This document shows, in pieces, positions 39,628-48,035 of a DNA stretch of 64,000 nucleotides. The translations under genes were made by a program, and so were the position numbers. Within the stretch, counting starts at the first letter, position 1. Every line of letters starts with the position of its first letter. The notes under the pieces are model-generated. The model was not told where the DNA came from. It searched no databases and worked only from the letters and a program-made list of their open reading frames with translations. This DNA is from Actinokineospora bangkokensis (GTDB taxonomy: Bacteria; Actinomycetota; Actinomycetes; Mycobacteriales; Pseudonocardiaceae): contig NZ_MKQR01000026.1 of assembly GCF_001940455.1 (NCBI RefSeq), positions 72,593 to 136,592 of the forward strand. The letters are read 5' to 3'.

Positions 39628-40758
39628 TCAGGTCCCGGCCTTCTCGCTGAGCAACCGCGAGTGCAGCCGCCACACCGACTCCGCCGCGTGCTCCCAGGTG
39701 AACGCCGCGGCCCGCGCCCGACCGCGTTCGACCAGCTCAGCGGCCCGCTCGGGGGAGTCGACGACGCTGCTCAGCGCGCGGGCGAGGTCGGCGACGTCCT
39801 CGCGCAGCGCGGCCACCCCGGCCCCGCCCGCCACCTCCACCAGCGCGGGGGCGTCGGAGTGCACCACCGGGACGCCGACGGCCATCGCCTCCAGCACCGG
39901 CAGCCCGAAGCCCTCCGCCCGGCTGGGGGCGGCGAGCACGGTGGCCCGGTGCAGCACCACCGCCAGCTGCTCGTCGGTGAGCGGGCCGAGCACCCGCAGC
40001 CGACCGGGCGGCAGGCCGTGCTGGGCGGCCAGCGCGCGCAGGTCCACCCCGCCCCAGCCGGTCGGGCCGACCACGACCAGCGGCAGGTCCGGCGCCGAGG
40101 GCCCGGCCATGGCCTCGACCAGCACGTCGAGGCCCTTGCGGGGTTCGACGGTGCCCACGGCCAGGACGTAGGCCGGGGGCAGCCGGTGCTCGGCGACGAC
40201 GGCGGCGACGACCGCCTCCGGCGGCGGGGTGCGCAGCACGGCGGGCACGCCGTGGCCCACCACGTGCACGCGGGCCGGACCGGGGGCGTGCTCGGCCAGC
40301 TCGGCGGCGACGGTGTCGGTGGGCACGACCAGCGCGTCGGCCCGCTGCGCGGCGCGCCGGATCACCGCCCGGTGCCAGGCGGCGCCGCGCGGGGTCAGCG
40401 TCTCGGGGTGGGTGAACGGCACCGTGTCGTGCACGGTGACCACCAGCGCCGCGCCCCGGCGGGCGGCGGCGGGGGCCAGCGGGGTCGGGGCGTGCACCAC
40501 GTCGCCGCCCGGCCACAGCGGCAGCCCGTACTCCCAGGCCAGGGTGAGCGCGCGGCGCGGCAGGCGCAGCGCGCGCGGGCCCCCGACGCCGTCGACCCGC
40601 GCGGCGGAGGTGTCCCGGTGGTTGGCCACCACGCCGGTGACCCGCCAGCCGGGCGGGGCGGTGGCGGCGAGCGCGGCGGCGAGCTCGCGCGTGTAGCGGC
40701 CGGTGCCACCGGGCACGGGGGCGAGGAGCTGCTCGGTCAGCAGTGCGAGCTCGGGCAC
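39628..40758 (-). CDS. GT4-family glycosyltransferase
   Basis: About 376 residues, GT-B fold. PVPGGTGRYTRELAAAL is the N-terminal Gly loop, GDVVHAPTPLAPAAAR and VVTVHDTVPF follow, and the donor domain has VGTVEPRKGLDVLVEAM, APSRAEGFGLPVLEAMAVG and FTWEHAAESVWRL. It is a distant paralogue of the next GT4 gene. The start is GTG 40758 or GTG 40767. Divergent from a GT2 gene over about 80 bp, which must contain promoters for both directions of the cluster. Confidence 0.87.
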   Translation of the reverse strand: MPELALLTEQLLAPVPGGTGRYTRELAAALAATAPPGWRVTGVVANHRDTSAARVDGVGGPRALRLPRRALTLAWEYGLPLWPGGDVVHAPTPLAPAAARRGAALVVTVHDTVPFTHPETLTPRGAAWHRAVIRRAAQRADALVVPTDTVAAELAEHAPGPARVHVVGHGVPAVLRTPPPEAVVAAVVAEHRLPPAYVLAVGTVEPRKGLDVLVEAMAGPSAPDLPLVVVGPTGWGGVDLRALAAQHGLPPGRLRVLGPLTDEQLAVVLHRATVLAAPSRAEGFGLPVLEAMAVGVPVVHSDAPALVEVAGGAGVAALREDVADLARALSSVVDSPERAAELVERGRARAAAFTWEHAAESVWRLHSRLLSEKAGT

Positions 40759-40837
40759 GCGCGACACCCTGCCACGCCCGTCAACGGGTCGGGCAGGGGT
40801 GCCGCGGCACCGCACCGGCGCCCGTAGGGTGCCCGTC

Positions 40838-41710
40838 GTGCGGACGACCGTGGTGGTGGTGACCTGGCGCGGCGCCGGGCACGTGCGGGCGTGCCTGCGG
40901 GGCCTGGCCGCCCAGACGCGCCCGCACCGGGTGCTGGTGGTGGACAACGCCTCCGAGGACGGCAGCGGGGAGCTGGCGCGGGCGGAGGGGGTGGCGGTGG
41001 TGCGGCTGGCGCGCAACGCCGGGTACGCGGGCGGGATCGCCGCGGTGCTCGACGACGTCGACACCGAGTTCGTGGCCTGGCTCAACGACGACGCCGTGCC
41101 CGCCCCGGACTGGCTGGCCCACCTGGAGGACGCGCTCGACGCGGGCGCCGCGGCGGCCGGGGCCCGGCTGACCAGGCCGGACGGGGGGACGCAGACGATC
41201 GGCGTCGGCCTCACCGCGCTGGGCTACGGCCACGACCGCACCGACGGCGAGGTGTTCGGCTTCTGCGGCGGCGCCGCCCTGCTGCGGGTGGCCGAGCTGC
41301 GGGCGGTGGGCGGGGTGCCCGCGGCGTTCTTCTGCTACTACGAGGACACCGACACGTCCTGGCGGCTGCGGCTGCACGGGCACGAGGTGGTCGCCGTCCC
41401 GCGGGCCACCGCCGCCCACGCGCACGGCGCCACCGCCCGGCTCGGCTCCCGGCAGTTCCACCTGTGGAACGAGCGCAACCGGCTGCTCATGCTCGCGCGC
41501 TGCGCCCCCGGCCCGGTGTTCGCCAGGGAGCTGGCCCGCTTCGCCGCGATCACCGCGAAGGTGGTGCTGCGCAGGCCGGAGGGCGCGAACTTCAGCCCGT
41601 CGCTGCGGTTGCGGGTGCTCGGGCAGGTGCTGGTGGCGCTGCCCGGCACCCGACGCGCGGGCACCCCCGAGGCCCGGCGGCGGGTGTGGGCGCGGTGGGC
41701 GGGCCGGTAG
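40838..41710 (+). CDS. GT2-family glycosyltransferase
   Basis: A 290-residue GT-A inverting glycosyltransferase related to rhamnosyltransferases. Motifs: VVVVTWRGAGHVRACL, VVDNASEDGSGEL, RNAGYAGGIAAVL, the DxD-equivalent WLNDDAVPAPDW, FGFCGGAALLRV and FCYYEDTDTSWRLRL. No membrane helix. The GTG at 40838 has AGGG eight bases upstream. It is the first gene of a plus-strand run of three glycosyltransferases. Confidence 0.88.
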   Translation: MRTTVVVVTWRGAGHVRACLRGLAAQTRPHRVLVVDNASEDGSGELARAEGVAVVRLARNAGYAGGIAAVLDDVDTEFVAWLNDDAVPAPDWLAHLEDALDAGAAAAGARLTRPDGGTQTIGVGLTALGYGHDRTDGEVFGFCGGAALLRVAELRAVGGVPAAFFCYYEDTDTSWRLRLHGHEVVAVPRATAAHAHGATARLGSRQFHLWNERNRLLMLARCAPGPVFARELARFAAITAKVVLRRPEGANFSPSLRLRVLGQVLVALPGTRRAGTPEARRRVWARWAGR

Positions 41711-41784
41711 CGGCGAGGGGGAGGGATGGGCGCCCGCGGGGCCATGGGGCAGGCTTAGCGCAAGGACGAGGGCTGGAGGCGGGC

Positions 41785-44271
41785 TTGGCTGAGGGGGCGG
41801 ACGTGCTGCCGGTGGTCTCGGTGGTCGTGGTGAACTACCGCGGCGCCGAGGACACGATCACCTGCGTGCGGGGGCTGCGCGACGGGGTGGACTACCCGGC
41901 CGAGCGGTTGCAGGTCATCGTGGTCGACAACGGCGCGCACGACGCCGAGCGGCTGGCCGGGGTCGAGGGCGTCGACCTGGTCGTCTCGCCGGAGAACCTC
42001 GGGTTCGCGGGCGGGTGCAACCTCGGCGTCGAGTCCGCCAGGGGCAGCGTGCTCGCCTTCCTCAACAACGACGCCCGGCCCGACCCGCAGTGGGTGCGCG
42101 CGGCGGTGCGGGTGCTCGCCGAGCAGCCGGACGTGGCCGCGGTCGCCAGCAAGGTGCTGGACTGGGAGGGCGGCACCGTCGACTTCGTCGACGCCGGGCT
42201 GACCTGGTTCGGCATGGGCTACAAGCGCCACGCCGGGCAGCCCGACACCGGCGAGCACGACGCCCCGCGCGACGTGCTGTTCGCCACCGGGTCGGCGATG
42301 TTCGTCCGCGCCGGGGCCTACCGCGAGCTGGGCGGGTTCGACGAGCGGTTCTTCATGTTCTACGAGGACGTCGACCTGGGCTGGCGGCTGAACCTGCGCG
42401 GCTGGCGGGTGCGCTTCGAGCCGACCTCGCTGACCTACCACCGCCACCACGCCTCCATGTCCAAGGTGGACAGCGACGACGGCGCGCGCGAGCTGTTCCT
42501 GCTGGAGCGCAACGCGTTGATGGCGCTGTACAAGAACGTCTCGGACGAGACGCTGGCCAAGGCGCTGCCCGCGGCGCTGGCGCTGGCCGTGCGCCGCGCC
42601 ACCGCCCGCGGCGACCTCGACGCCACCGCGCTGGAGATCACCCGCGGCGGCCCGACGACCCAGCCGGTGAGCGGGCCCGCGCTGGCCGGGATCCTCGCCG
42701 TCGACCAGTTCGTCGAGCTGCTGCCGCAGCTGGTCGAGGCGCGGGCGCGCGAGCAGGCGAGCCGGGTGCGCGGTGACGCCGACATCGTGCCGCTCATGCG
42801 CCGCGCCATGGAGCCCGCTTACCCGCTGCCGCGCTACCTGGCCGCGCACGACATCCTCGTCGAGGCGTTCGGCCTGGAGGAGGCGTTCGGCGCCCGGCGC
42901 AAGGTCCTGGTCATCACCGGCGACGCGATCTCCGACCGGATGGCGGGCCCGGCGATCCGCGCCTGGAACATGGCCGACGTGCTCGGCGCCGAGCACGAGG
43001 TGCGGCTGGTGACGGTGAACCCGCTGTGCGCGCCGCCGCCCGCGCCGTTCCCGGTGCTGGGGTCCAAGCCGCGCGAGCTCACCGCACACGTGGACTGGGC
43101 GGACGTGGTGGTGCTCCAGGGCCACGCGCTGGAGATGGTGCCCGCCCTCAAGTCCGCGGGCTCCACCAAGCTCGTCGTCTGCGACGTCTACGACCCGATG
43201 CACCTGGAGCTGCTGGAGCAGGGCAAGGACTCCGTGGCCGAGCAGCGCGCGCTCGACCTCGTCGGGGTGACGAAGGTGCTCAACACCCAGCTGGAGCGCG
43301 GCGACTTCTTCCTCTGCGCCTCCGAGCGGCAGCGGCACTTCTGGCTCGGGCACCTGATGTCGCTGGGCAGGCTCACCCCCGAGGTCTACGACACCGACCC
43401 GACGCTGCGCTCGTTCCTCGGCGTGGTGCCCTTCGGCCTGCCGGGCAAGCCCCCGCAGCAGTCCGCGCACCCGGTCAAGGGCGAGCTGGTCGGGGCCCGG
43501 GACAAGGTCGTGCTGTGGGCGGGCGGGGTGTACAGCTGGTTCGACCCGCTGACCCTGGTCTCGGCCATCGGGGAGCTGGCGGGCAGGCGCCCGGACGTGC
43601 GGCTGGTGTTCCTGGGCATGAAGCACCCGAACCCCGAGGTCCCGGAGATGGACATCGGCGCCCGGGTCCGCGCCCGCTCCCAGCAGCTCGGGCTCACCGG
43701 CACGCACGTGTTCTTCAACGAGACCTGGGTGCCCTACGACCGCCGCCAGGACTGGCTGCTCGACGCGGACGCGGGCGTGACCACCCACTTCGAGCACGTC
43801 GAGACCACCTTCGCCTTCCGCACCCGGGTGCTGGACTACCTATGGGCGGGCCTGCCGATCGTCACCACCGACGGCGACGCCTTCGCCGACCTGGTGCGCG
43901 CCGAGGGCCTGGGCGTCGTCGTGCCCGCCGAGGACACCGCCGCCCTGGCCGCCGCCCTGGAGCGGGTGCTCTACGACGAGGCGTTCGCCGCCGCCTGCCG
44001 CGAGCGCATCGCCGTCGTCGCCGAGCGCTTCACCTGGGAGAACGTCCTCGCCCCGCTCACCGCCTACTGCCGCGACCCCCGCCCGGCCGCCGACCGGCTC
44101 CCGGGCGCGGAGCCCCTGGTGGAGCGGGCCCCGCTCTCGCGCGCCGAGACCGTCCGCCGCGACCTGGCCCTCGTCCGCGAGTACCTGGACCTGGGCGGCC
44201 CCACCGAGCTCGCCAAGCGGGCCGCGGGCCGGGTGCGCAGGCTCGCCAAGGAACGCCTCGGCCGTGGCTGA
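41785..44271 (+). CDS. Fused GT2-GT4 bifunctional glycosyltransferase, TTG start
   Basis: An 828-residue protein joining two transferases. Residues ~8-290 are GT2 (VVSVVVVNYRGAEDT, AFLNNDARPDPQW, MFYEDVDLGWRLNLRGW). A ~90-residue helical linker follows. Residues ~375-780 are a GT-B/GT4 part (VLVITGDAISDRMAGPAIRA, VLWAGGVYSWFDPLTLVSA, TTHFEHVETTFAFRTRVLDY). It could add two successive sugars. A TTG at 41785 is chosen because GGAGG lies exactly five bases before it; GTG 41803 is the alternative. Its end overlaps the next gene by eight bases. Confidence 0.88.
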   Translation: MAEGADVLPVVSVVVVNYRGAEDTITCVRGLRDGVDYPAERLQVIVVDNGAHDAERLAGVEGVDLVVSPENLGFAGGCNLGVESARGSVLAFLNNDARPDPQWVRAAVRVLAEQPDVAAVASKVLDWEGGTVDFVDAGLTWFGMGYKRHAGQPDTGEHDAPRDVLFATGSAMFVRAGAYRELGGFDERFFMFYEDVDLGWRLNLRGWRVRFEPTSLTYHRHHASMSKVDSDDGARELFLLERNALMALYKNVSDETLAKALPAALALAVRRATARGDLDATALEITRGGPTTQPVSGPALAGILAVDQFVELLPQLVEARAREQASRVRGDADIVPLMRRAMEPAYPLPRYLAAHDILVEAFGLEEAFGARRKVLVITGDAISDRMAGPAIRAWNMADVLGAEHEVRLVTVNPLCAPPPAPFPVLGSKPRELTAHVDWADVVVLQGHALEMVPALKSAGSTKLVVCDVYDPMHLELLEQGKDSVAEQRALDLVGVTKVLNTQLERGDFFLCASERQRHFWLGHLMSLGRLTPEVYDTDPTLRSFLGVVPFGLPGKPPQQSAHPVKGELVGARDKVVLWAGGVYSWFDPLTLVSAIGELAGRRPDVRLVFLGMKHPNPEVPEMDIGARVRARSQQLGLTGTHVFFNETWVPYDRRQDWLLDADAGVTTHFEHVETTFAFRTRVLDYLWAGLPIVTTDGDAFADLVRAEGLGVVVPAEDTAALAAALERVLYDEAFAAACRERIAVVAERFTWENVLAPLTAYCRDPRPAADRLPGAEPLVERAPLSRAETVRRDLALVREYLDLGGPTELAKRAAGRVRRLAKERLGRG

Positions 44272-45337
44272 CCGGGTCCTGGTCGACGGCACCCCCCTGC
44301 TGGGCGCCCGCACCGGCATCGGCCGCTACACCGCGGCCCTGACCGAGGAACTGGCCGCCACCCCCGGCCTCGACGTCCGGGCCGTCGCCTTCACCCTGCG
44401 CGGCTGGCGCAAGCTCCGGGCCACCCTCCCCCACGGCACCCGCGCCCGCGGCATCCCCGCCCCTGCCCGCCTGCTGCGCGGGCTCTGGCTGCGCGGCACC
44501 TTCCCCCCGGTCGAGCTGTTCGCGGGCCTGACCGACGTGGTGCACGGCACGAACTTCGTCCTCCCCCCCTCGCTGCGCGCCGCAGGCGTGGTGACCGTGC
44601 ACGACCTGGCCTTCCTCGACCACCCGGACGACCTGGCCCCCTCCGACGCGGACCTGCCGACGCTGGTGCGCCTGTCGGTGCGGCGGGCCCGGGTGGTCCT
44701 GACCCCGTCGGAGGCGGTGGCCGGGCAGGTCTGCGCGCGGCTGGGGGTGGACCGGGCGAAGGTGGTCGTGACCCCCCTGGGCGTGGACGCGGCGTGGTTC
44801 ACCGCCCGCCCACCCTCCGCGGATCTGGCCCGGCGCGTGGGCCTGCCGGGCGAGTACCTGCTGTTCGTCGGCGCGGCGGGCCCGCGCAAGGCGGTGGACT
44901 GGCTGGTGCAGGCGCACGCCGCCGACCCGTCGCTGCCCCCGCTGGTCCTGGTGGGCTCGGGGCACGCGGGGGCGGGCGAGCGCGTGCTGACCACGGGGTA
45001 CCTGTCCGAAGTGGACTTGCGGTCCGTGGTGGCGGGGGCAGCGGCCCTGGTGCTGCCGTCCCGGGACGAGGGGTTCGGGCTCCCGGTGCTGGAGGCCATG
45101 GCGTGCGACGTGCCGGTGGTCTGCACGGACGTGCCCGCGCTGCGCGAGGTCTCGGGCGGGCACGCGGAACTGGTGCCGTTCCGGGACGTGGCCGCGTTGG
45201 GCGAGGCGTTGCGGCGCGCGCTGGAATCACCTGCGGCGCCCGCGGTGGCCGTCGAGCGGCGGCGGTACGCGGCCGGGTTCACGTGGCGGGCGTGCGCCGA
45301 GGCGACTGTGGGGGCTTACCGGGCCGCGATGGGGTGA
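44264..45337 (+). CDS. GT4-family glycosyltransferase
   Basis: A 357-residue GT-B enzyme: LLGARTGIGRYTAALTEEL (N-terminal Gly motif), VVHGTNFVLPP, VVTVHDLAFLDHP, then LFVGAAGPRKAVDWLVQAH, LPSRDEGFGLPVLEAMACD and a final FTWRACAEATV. It is related to the two minus-strand GT4 genes, so the cluster likely grew by duplication. The GTG start overlaps the bifunctional gene, implying coupling. Repeat copies D and E follow the stop codon. Confidence 0.88.
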   Translation: MADRVLVDGTPLLGARTGIGRYTAALTEELAATPGLDVRAVAFTLRGWRKLRATLPHGTRARGIPAPARLLRGLWLRGTFPPVELFAGLTDVVHGTNFVLPPSLRAAGVVTVHDLAFLDHPDDLAPSDADLPTLVRLSVRRARVVLTPSEAVAGQVCARLGVDRAKVVVTPLGVDAAWFTARPPSADLARRVGLPGEYLLFVGAAGPRKAVDWLVQAHAADPSLPPLVLVGSGHAGAGERVLTTGYLSEVDLRSVVAGAAALVLPSRDEGFGLPVLEAMACDVPVVCTDVPALREVSGGHAELVPFRDVAALGEALRRALESPAAPAVAVERRRYAAGFTWRACAEATVGAYRAAMG

Positions 45338-45367
45338 CTCGCGGGGTTAGGGGCGTTGCGTTGTGGG

Positions 45368-45513
45368 CCCGGTTGGGTGGTTGTGCTTGGTCGGGGCCCC
45401 TATGACGATCATGTGCTGTCGGGCGGGAAAAGGCGGGCTGAAAAGACGCCCGCCCGTCCCGTGTGGGTAGCACATGATCGTCACCCCCGACCAAGCACAA
45501 CCACCCAACCGGG
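45368..45513. repeat. Palindromic intergenic element, copy D
   Basis: A 146-bp element with perfect 29-bp outer arms (45368-45396 and 45485-45513): outer end CCCGGTTGGGTGG as in A and B, inner part TTGTGCTTGGTCGGGG as in C. The inner stem is a perfect 15 bp, TGACGATCATGTGCT (45403-45417) with 45469-45483; relative to A and C a G-C pair has become A-T on both sides. CCCCTA and the GAAAAGA hairpin are conserved. It starts 30 bp after the GT4 stop. Confidence 0.92.
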
Positions 45514-45575
45514 CAGGACATCGCGCCGGGTTCAGCGTTGGTGGGCGGTCGCCCTCTCCTACAACCACGACCCAT

Positions 45576-45671
45576 GCTGGCGCGGGGGTAACCCGGGCAA
45601 GGGGACCCCTGTTTTCAACGTTACCGGCGGGGGACGACGAAACTCGACCCCCGCCACAAGGCTGTGGACAA
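45576..45671. repeat. Conserved tail block of copy D, ending in TGTGGACAA
   Basis: The 54 bp at 45576-45629 are identical to the tail of copy B, including GGTAAC...GTTACC and AGGGGACCCCT. TGTGGACAA lies at 45663-45671. The stretch between palindrome and block differs from A and B in sequence and length. Confidence 0.8.
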
Positions 45672-45773
45672 CTCGGGCGGCCAGCTCATGCCGCCGGACA
45701 CCGCGACGCCCTGCCCTTCCTTCTTTGCCCACGGCGCAACCACTTGCGGGTCCGGCAGCCCGGCTACGGACGC

Positions 45774-45923
45774 GCTCGATGCGGTGGACTTGTTCGGGTG
45801 GGGTAGGCGATCATGAGCTACCCTGTCCGGGTTGAGCGGGGCTCTTTTCGCCCCAGCTTTTCCCGCTCTCTCAGCTCATGATCGCCGTAGGGGCCCCACC
45901 CGAACAGGTCCACCGCATCGAGC
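45774..45923. repeat. Palindromic intergenic element, copy E (inverted, divergent)
   Basis: A 150-bp element in the opposite orientation to A-D. Outer arms 45774-45803 and 45894-45923 pair over 30 bp with one mismatch and carry the GCTCGATGCGG end of copy C, but the inner arm sequence is new (ACTTGTTCGGGTGGGG). The inner stem GGCGATCATGAGCT (45806-45819) pairs perfectly with 45873-45886, with AGCT replacing TGCT on both strands. Read on the minus strand, CCCCTAC, GGGAAAAG and GAAAAGA are retained. No tail block. Confidence 0.88.
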
Positions 45924-45954
45924 CCGCAACAAAAATCCCGCGCTCTTCAAGAGC

Positions 45955-46866
45955 TCACGCAGACGGCAAGTAAGCCGCCCGGTCAGCGGCGAAAGCAGCG
46001 GCCAACGCCTCCCGCCACGGCCGAAGCGGCGTGAGCCCGGCGTCCGCCCAAGCCTTCCCCGACAGCACCGAGTAGGCAGGCCGGGCCGCCGGGGTCGGGT
46101 AGTCAGCCGTGGTGCAGGCGCTCACCCGGCCGGGGTCCGCGCCCAACTCCTCGAACACGCCCCGGGCGAACCCGCACCAGGTCACCTCCCCGCCACCGGC
46201 CGCGTGCAGGACGTGGGCGGCGGGCGGGGAGTCGGACGTGACCTTCCGGGCCAGTTCGACCAGGCCGACAGCGAGGTCGTAGGTCCAGGTGGGGGAGCCG
46301 AGTTGGTCGTCGACGACCGAGAGGGAGTCGCGCTGGGACTCCAGGCGGGCCATGGTCTTGACGAAGTTGGCGCCGTGGGCGCCGTAGACCCAGGCGGTGC
46401 GGACGACCCAGGCGCGGGCGCCGGAGGAGAGGACGGCTCGTTCGCCCGCGAGCTTGGTCGCGCCGTACACCGACTTGGGGCCCGTGGGGGCGTCCTCGGC
46501 GTAGGGGGCGGTGGCGTCGCCGGGGAAGACGTAGTCGGTGGAGACGTGGATCAGGGGGAGGTTGCGGGAGGAGCACACCGCGGCCAGGACCCGGGGGCCG
46601 TCGGCGTTGACGGCATAGGCGCGGGCCTGGTCGGACTCGGCCTTGTCGACCGCGGTGTAGGCGGCGGCGTTGACGACCACCGGGGTGCTGCCCGCGGCGC
46701 GGGCGGCGTCGGCGAAGGCGGCGACGGCGGCGACGACCGAGGTGGTCTCGGTGAGGTCCAGCTCGGCGGAGCCGGGGGCGGTGACCGCCAGGTCGGGACC
46801 GGCGAGACCGGCCAGCTCGCGGCCGAGCTGGCCGGTGCCGCCGGGGACGAGCAGGGCGAGGGGCAC
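45955..46866 (-). CDS. rmlD: dTDP-4-dehydrorhamnose reductase
   Basis: Last step of dTDP-L-rhamnose synthesis, feeding WbbL. The 303-residue extended-SDR protein has PGGTGQLGREL at the N-terminal NADPH site, NAAAYTAVDKAESD, HVSTDYVF and the catalytic YGATKLAGE, as in Rv3266c. The GTG start follows the rmlB stop by one base, so rmlB-rmlD form a coupled pair. No rmlA or rmlC is in the window. It converges on the glycosyltransferase run, separated by two palindromic repeats. Confidence 0.95.
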   Translation of the reverse strand: MPLALLVPGGTGQLGRELAGLAGPDLAVTAPGSAELDLTETTSVVAAVAAFADAARAAGSTPVVVNAAAYTAVDKAESDQARAYAVNADGPRVLAAVCSSRNLPLIHVSTDYVFPGDATAPYAEDAPTGPKSVYGATKLAGERAVLSSGARAWVVRTAWVYGAHGANFVKTMARLESQRDSLSVVDDQLGSPTWTYDLAVGLVELARKVTSDSPPAAHVLHAAGGGEVTWCGFARGVFEELGADPGRVSACTTADYPTPAARPAYSVLSGKAWADAGLTPLRPWREALAAAFAADRAAYLPSA

Positions 46867-46867
46867 G

Positions 46868-47857
46868 TCAGCCCCCCAGGGCGGCGCGCTGCTTGAGCGG
46901 CTCCCACCAGTCGCGGTTGTCCTGGTACCACTTCACCGTCTCGGCCAGGCCGTCGGCGAACGGGACGCGGGGGGCGTAGCCCAGCTCGGTGGAGATCTTG
47001 GTGATGTCGACCGAGTAGCGGCGGTCGTGGGCCTTGCGGTCCTCCACCGGCTCGATGGCCGACTCGTCGCGGCCGGTGGCCTGGAGCAGCAGGGTGGTCA
47101 GCTCGCGGTTGGTCAGCTCGGTACCGCCGCCGATGTTGTAGACCTCGCCGGGGCGGCCGCCGTCGGCGACGAGCTGGATGCCGTGGCAGTGGTCGTCGAC
47201 GTGCAGCCAGTCGCGCACGTTGAGGCCGTCGCCGTAGAGCGGGATCTTCTTGCCGTCCACCAGGTTGGTGGTGAACAGCGGGATCACCTTCTCCGGGAAC
47301 TGGTAGGGCCCGTAGTTGTTCGAGCAGCGGGTGACGCACACCGGCAGGCCGTGGGTGCGGTAGAAGGCGCGGGCCAGCAGGTCCGAGGACGCCTTGGACG
47401 CCGAGTAGGGCGAGTTGGGCTCCAGCGGGTGGGTCTCCGGCCAGGAGCCCTGCTCGATCGAGCCGTACACCTCGTCGGTGGAGACGTGCACGAACTTCGC
47501 CACGCCCGCGTCCACCGCGGCCTGCAGCAGCACCTGGGTGCCGACCACGTTGGTGATCACGAAGTCGGCCGCGCCCATGATCGAGCGGTCCACGTGCGAC
47601 TCGGCGGCGAAGTGCACCACCAGGTCGACCCCCGCCATCACCGCGCGCACCGCCTCGGGGTCGCAGATGTCGCCCTCGACGAACCGCAGCCGGTCGCTGC
47701 CCGCCACCGGGTCGAGGTTGGCCCGGTTGCCCGCGTAGGTCAGCTTGTCGAGCACGACGACCTCGGCGTCGGCCAGGGTCGGGTAGGCCCCGCCGACCGC
47801 CTGGCGCACGTAGTGCGACCCGATGAACCCGGCACCGCCGGTCACCAACACCCTCAT
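46868..47857 (-). CDS. rmlB: dTDP-glucose 4,6-dehydratase
   Basis: Second step of dTDP-rhamnose synthesis. The 329-residue protein has TGGAGFIGSHYVR (NAD loop), HFAAESHVDRSI, the catalytic THVSTDEVYG-like VSTDEVYGS and YSASKASSD, and the substrate-binding NNYGPYQFPEK. ATG start with GGGAAG just upstream. In M. tuberculosis rmlB is elsewhere on the chromosome, so its pairing with rmlD here is a local feature. Divergent from the first LCP gene over 178 bp. Confidence 0.96.
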   Translation of the reverse strand: MRVLVTGGAGFIGSHYVRQAVGGAYPTLADAEVVVLDKLTYAGNRANLDPVAGSDRLRFVEGDICDPEAVRAVMAGVDLVVHFAAESHVDRSIMGAADFVITNVVGTQVLLQAAVDAGVAKFVHVSTDEVYGSIEQGSWPETHPLEPNSPYSASKASSDLLARAFYRTHGLPVCVTRCSNNYGPYQFPEKVIPLFTTNLVDGKKIPLYGDGLNVRDWLHVDDHCHGIQLVADGGRPGEVYNIGGGTELTNRELTTLLLQATGRDESAIEPVEDRKAHDRRYSVDITKISTELGYAPRVPFADGLAETVKWYQDNRDWWEPLKQRAALGG

Positions 47858-48035
47858 CTGCTTCCCACCGTCCCTCGGTTCGCTGACGGCTGAGAGTGTT
47901 CCATGCCCCCGCTCGGTGACTCGACGGACCGCGCGGGTGACTACTCATTGTCCTAGCGAGTGACGTCCGACGAGCTCTCAGGTGGTGCTGGGTAACCTGT
48001 TCAGGGGAACACTCGGGGACGGGGAGGAGCGTGGC

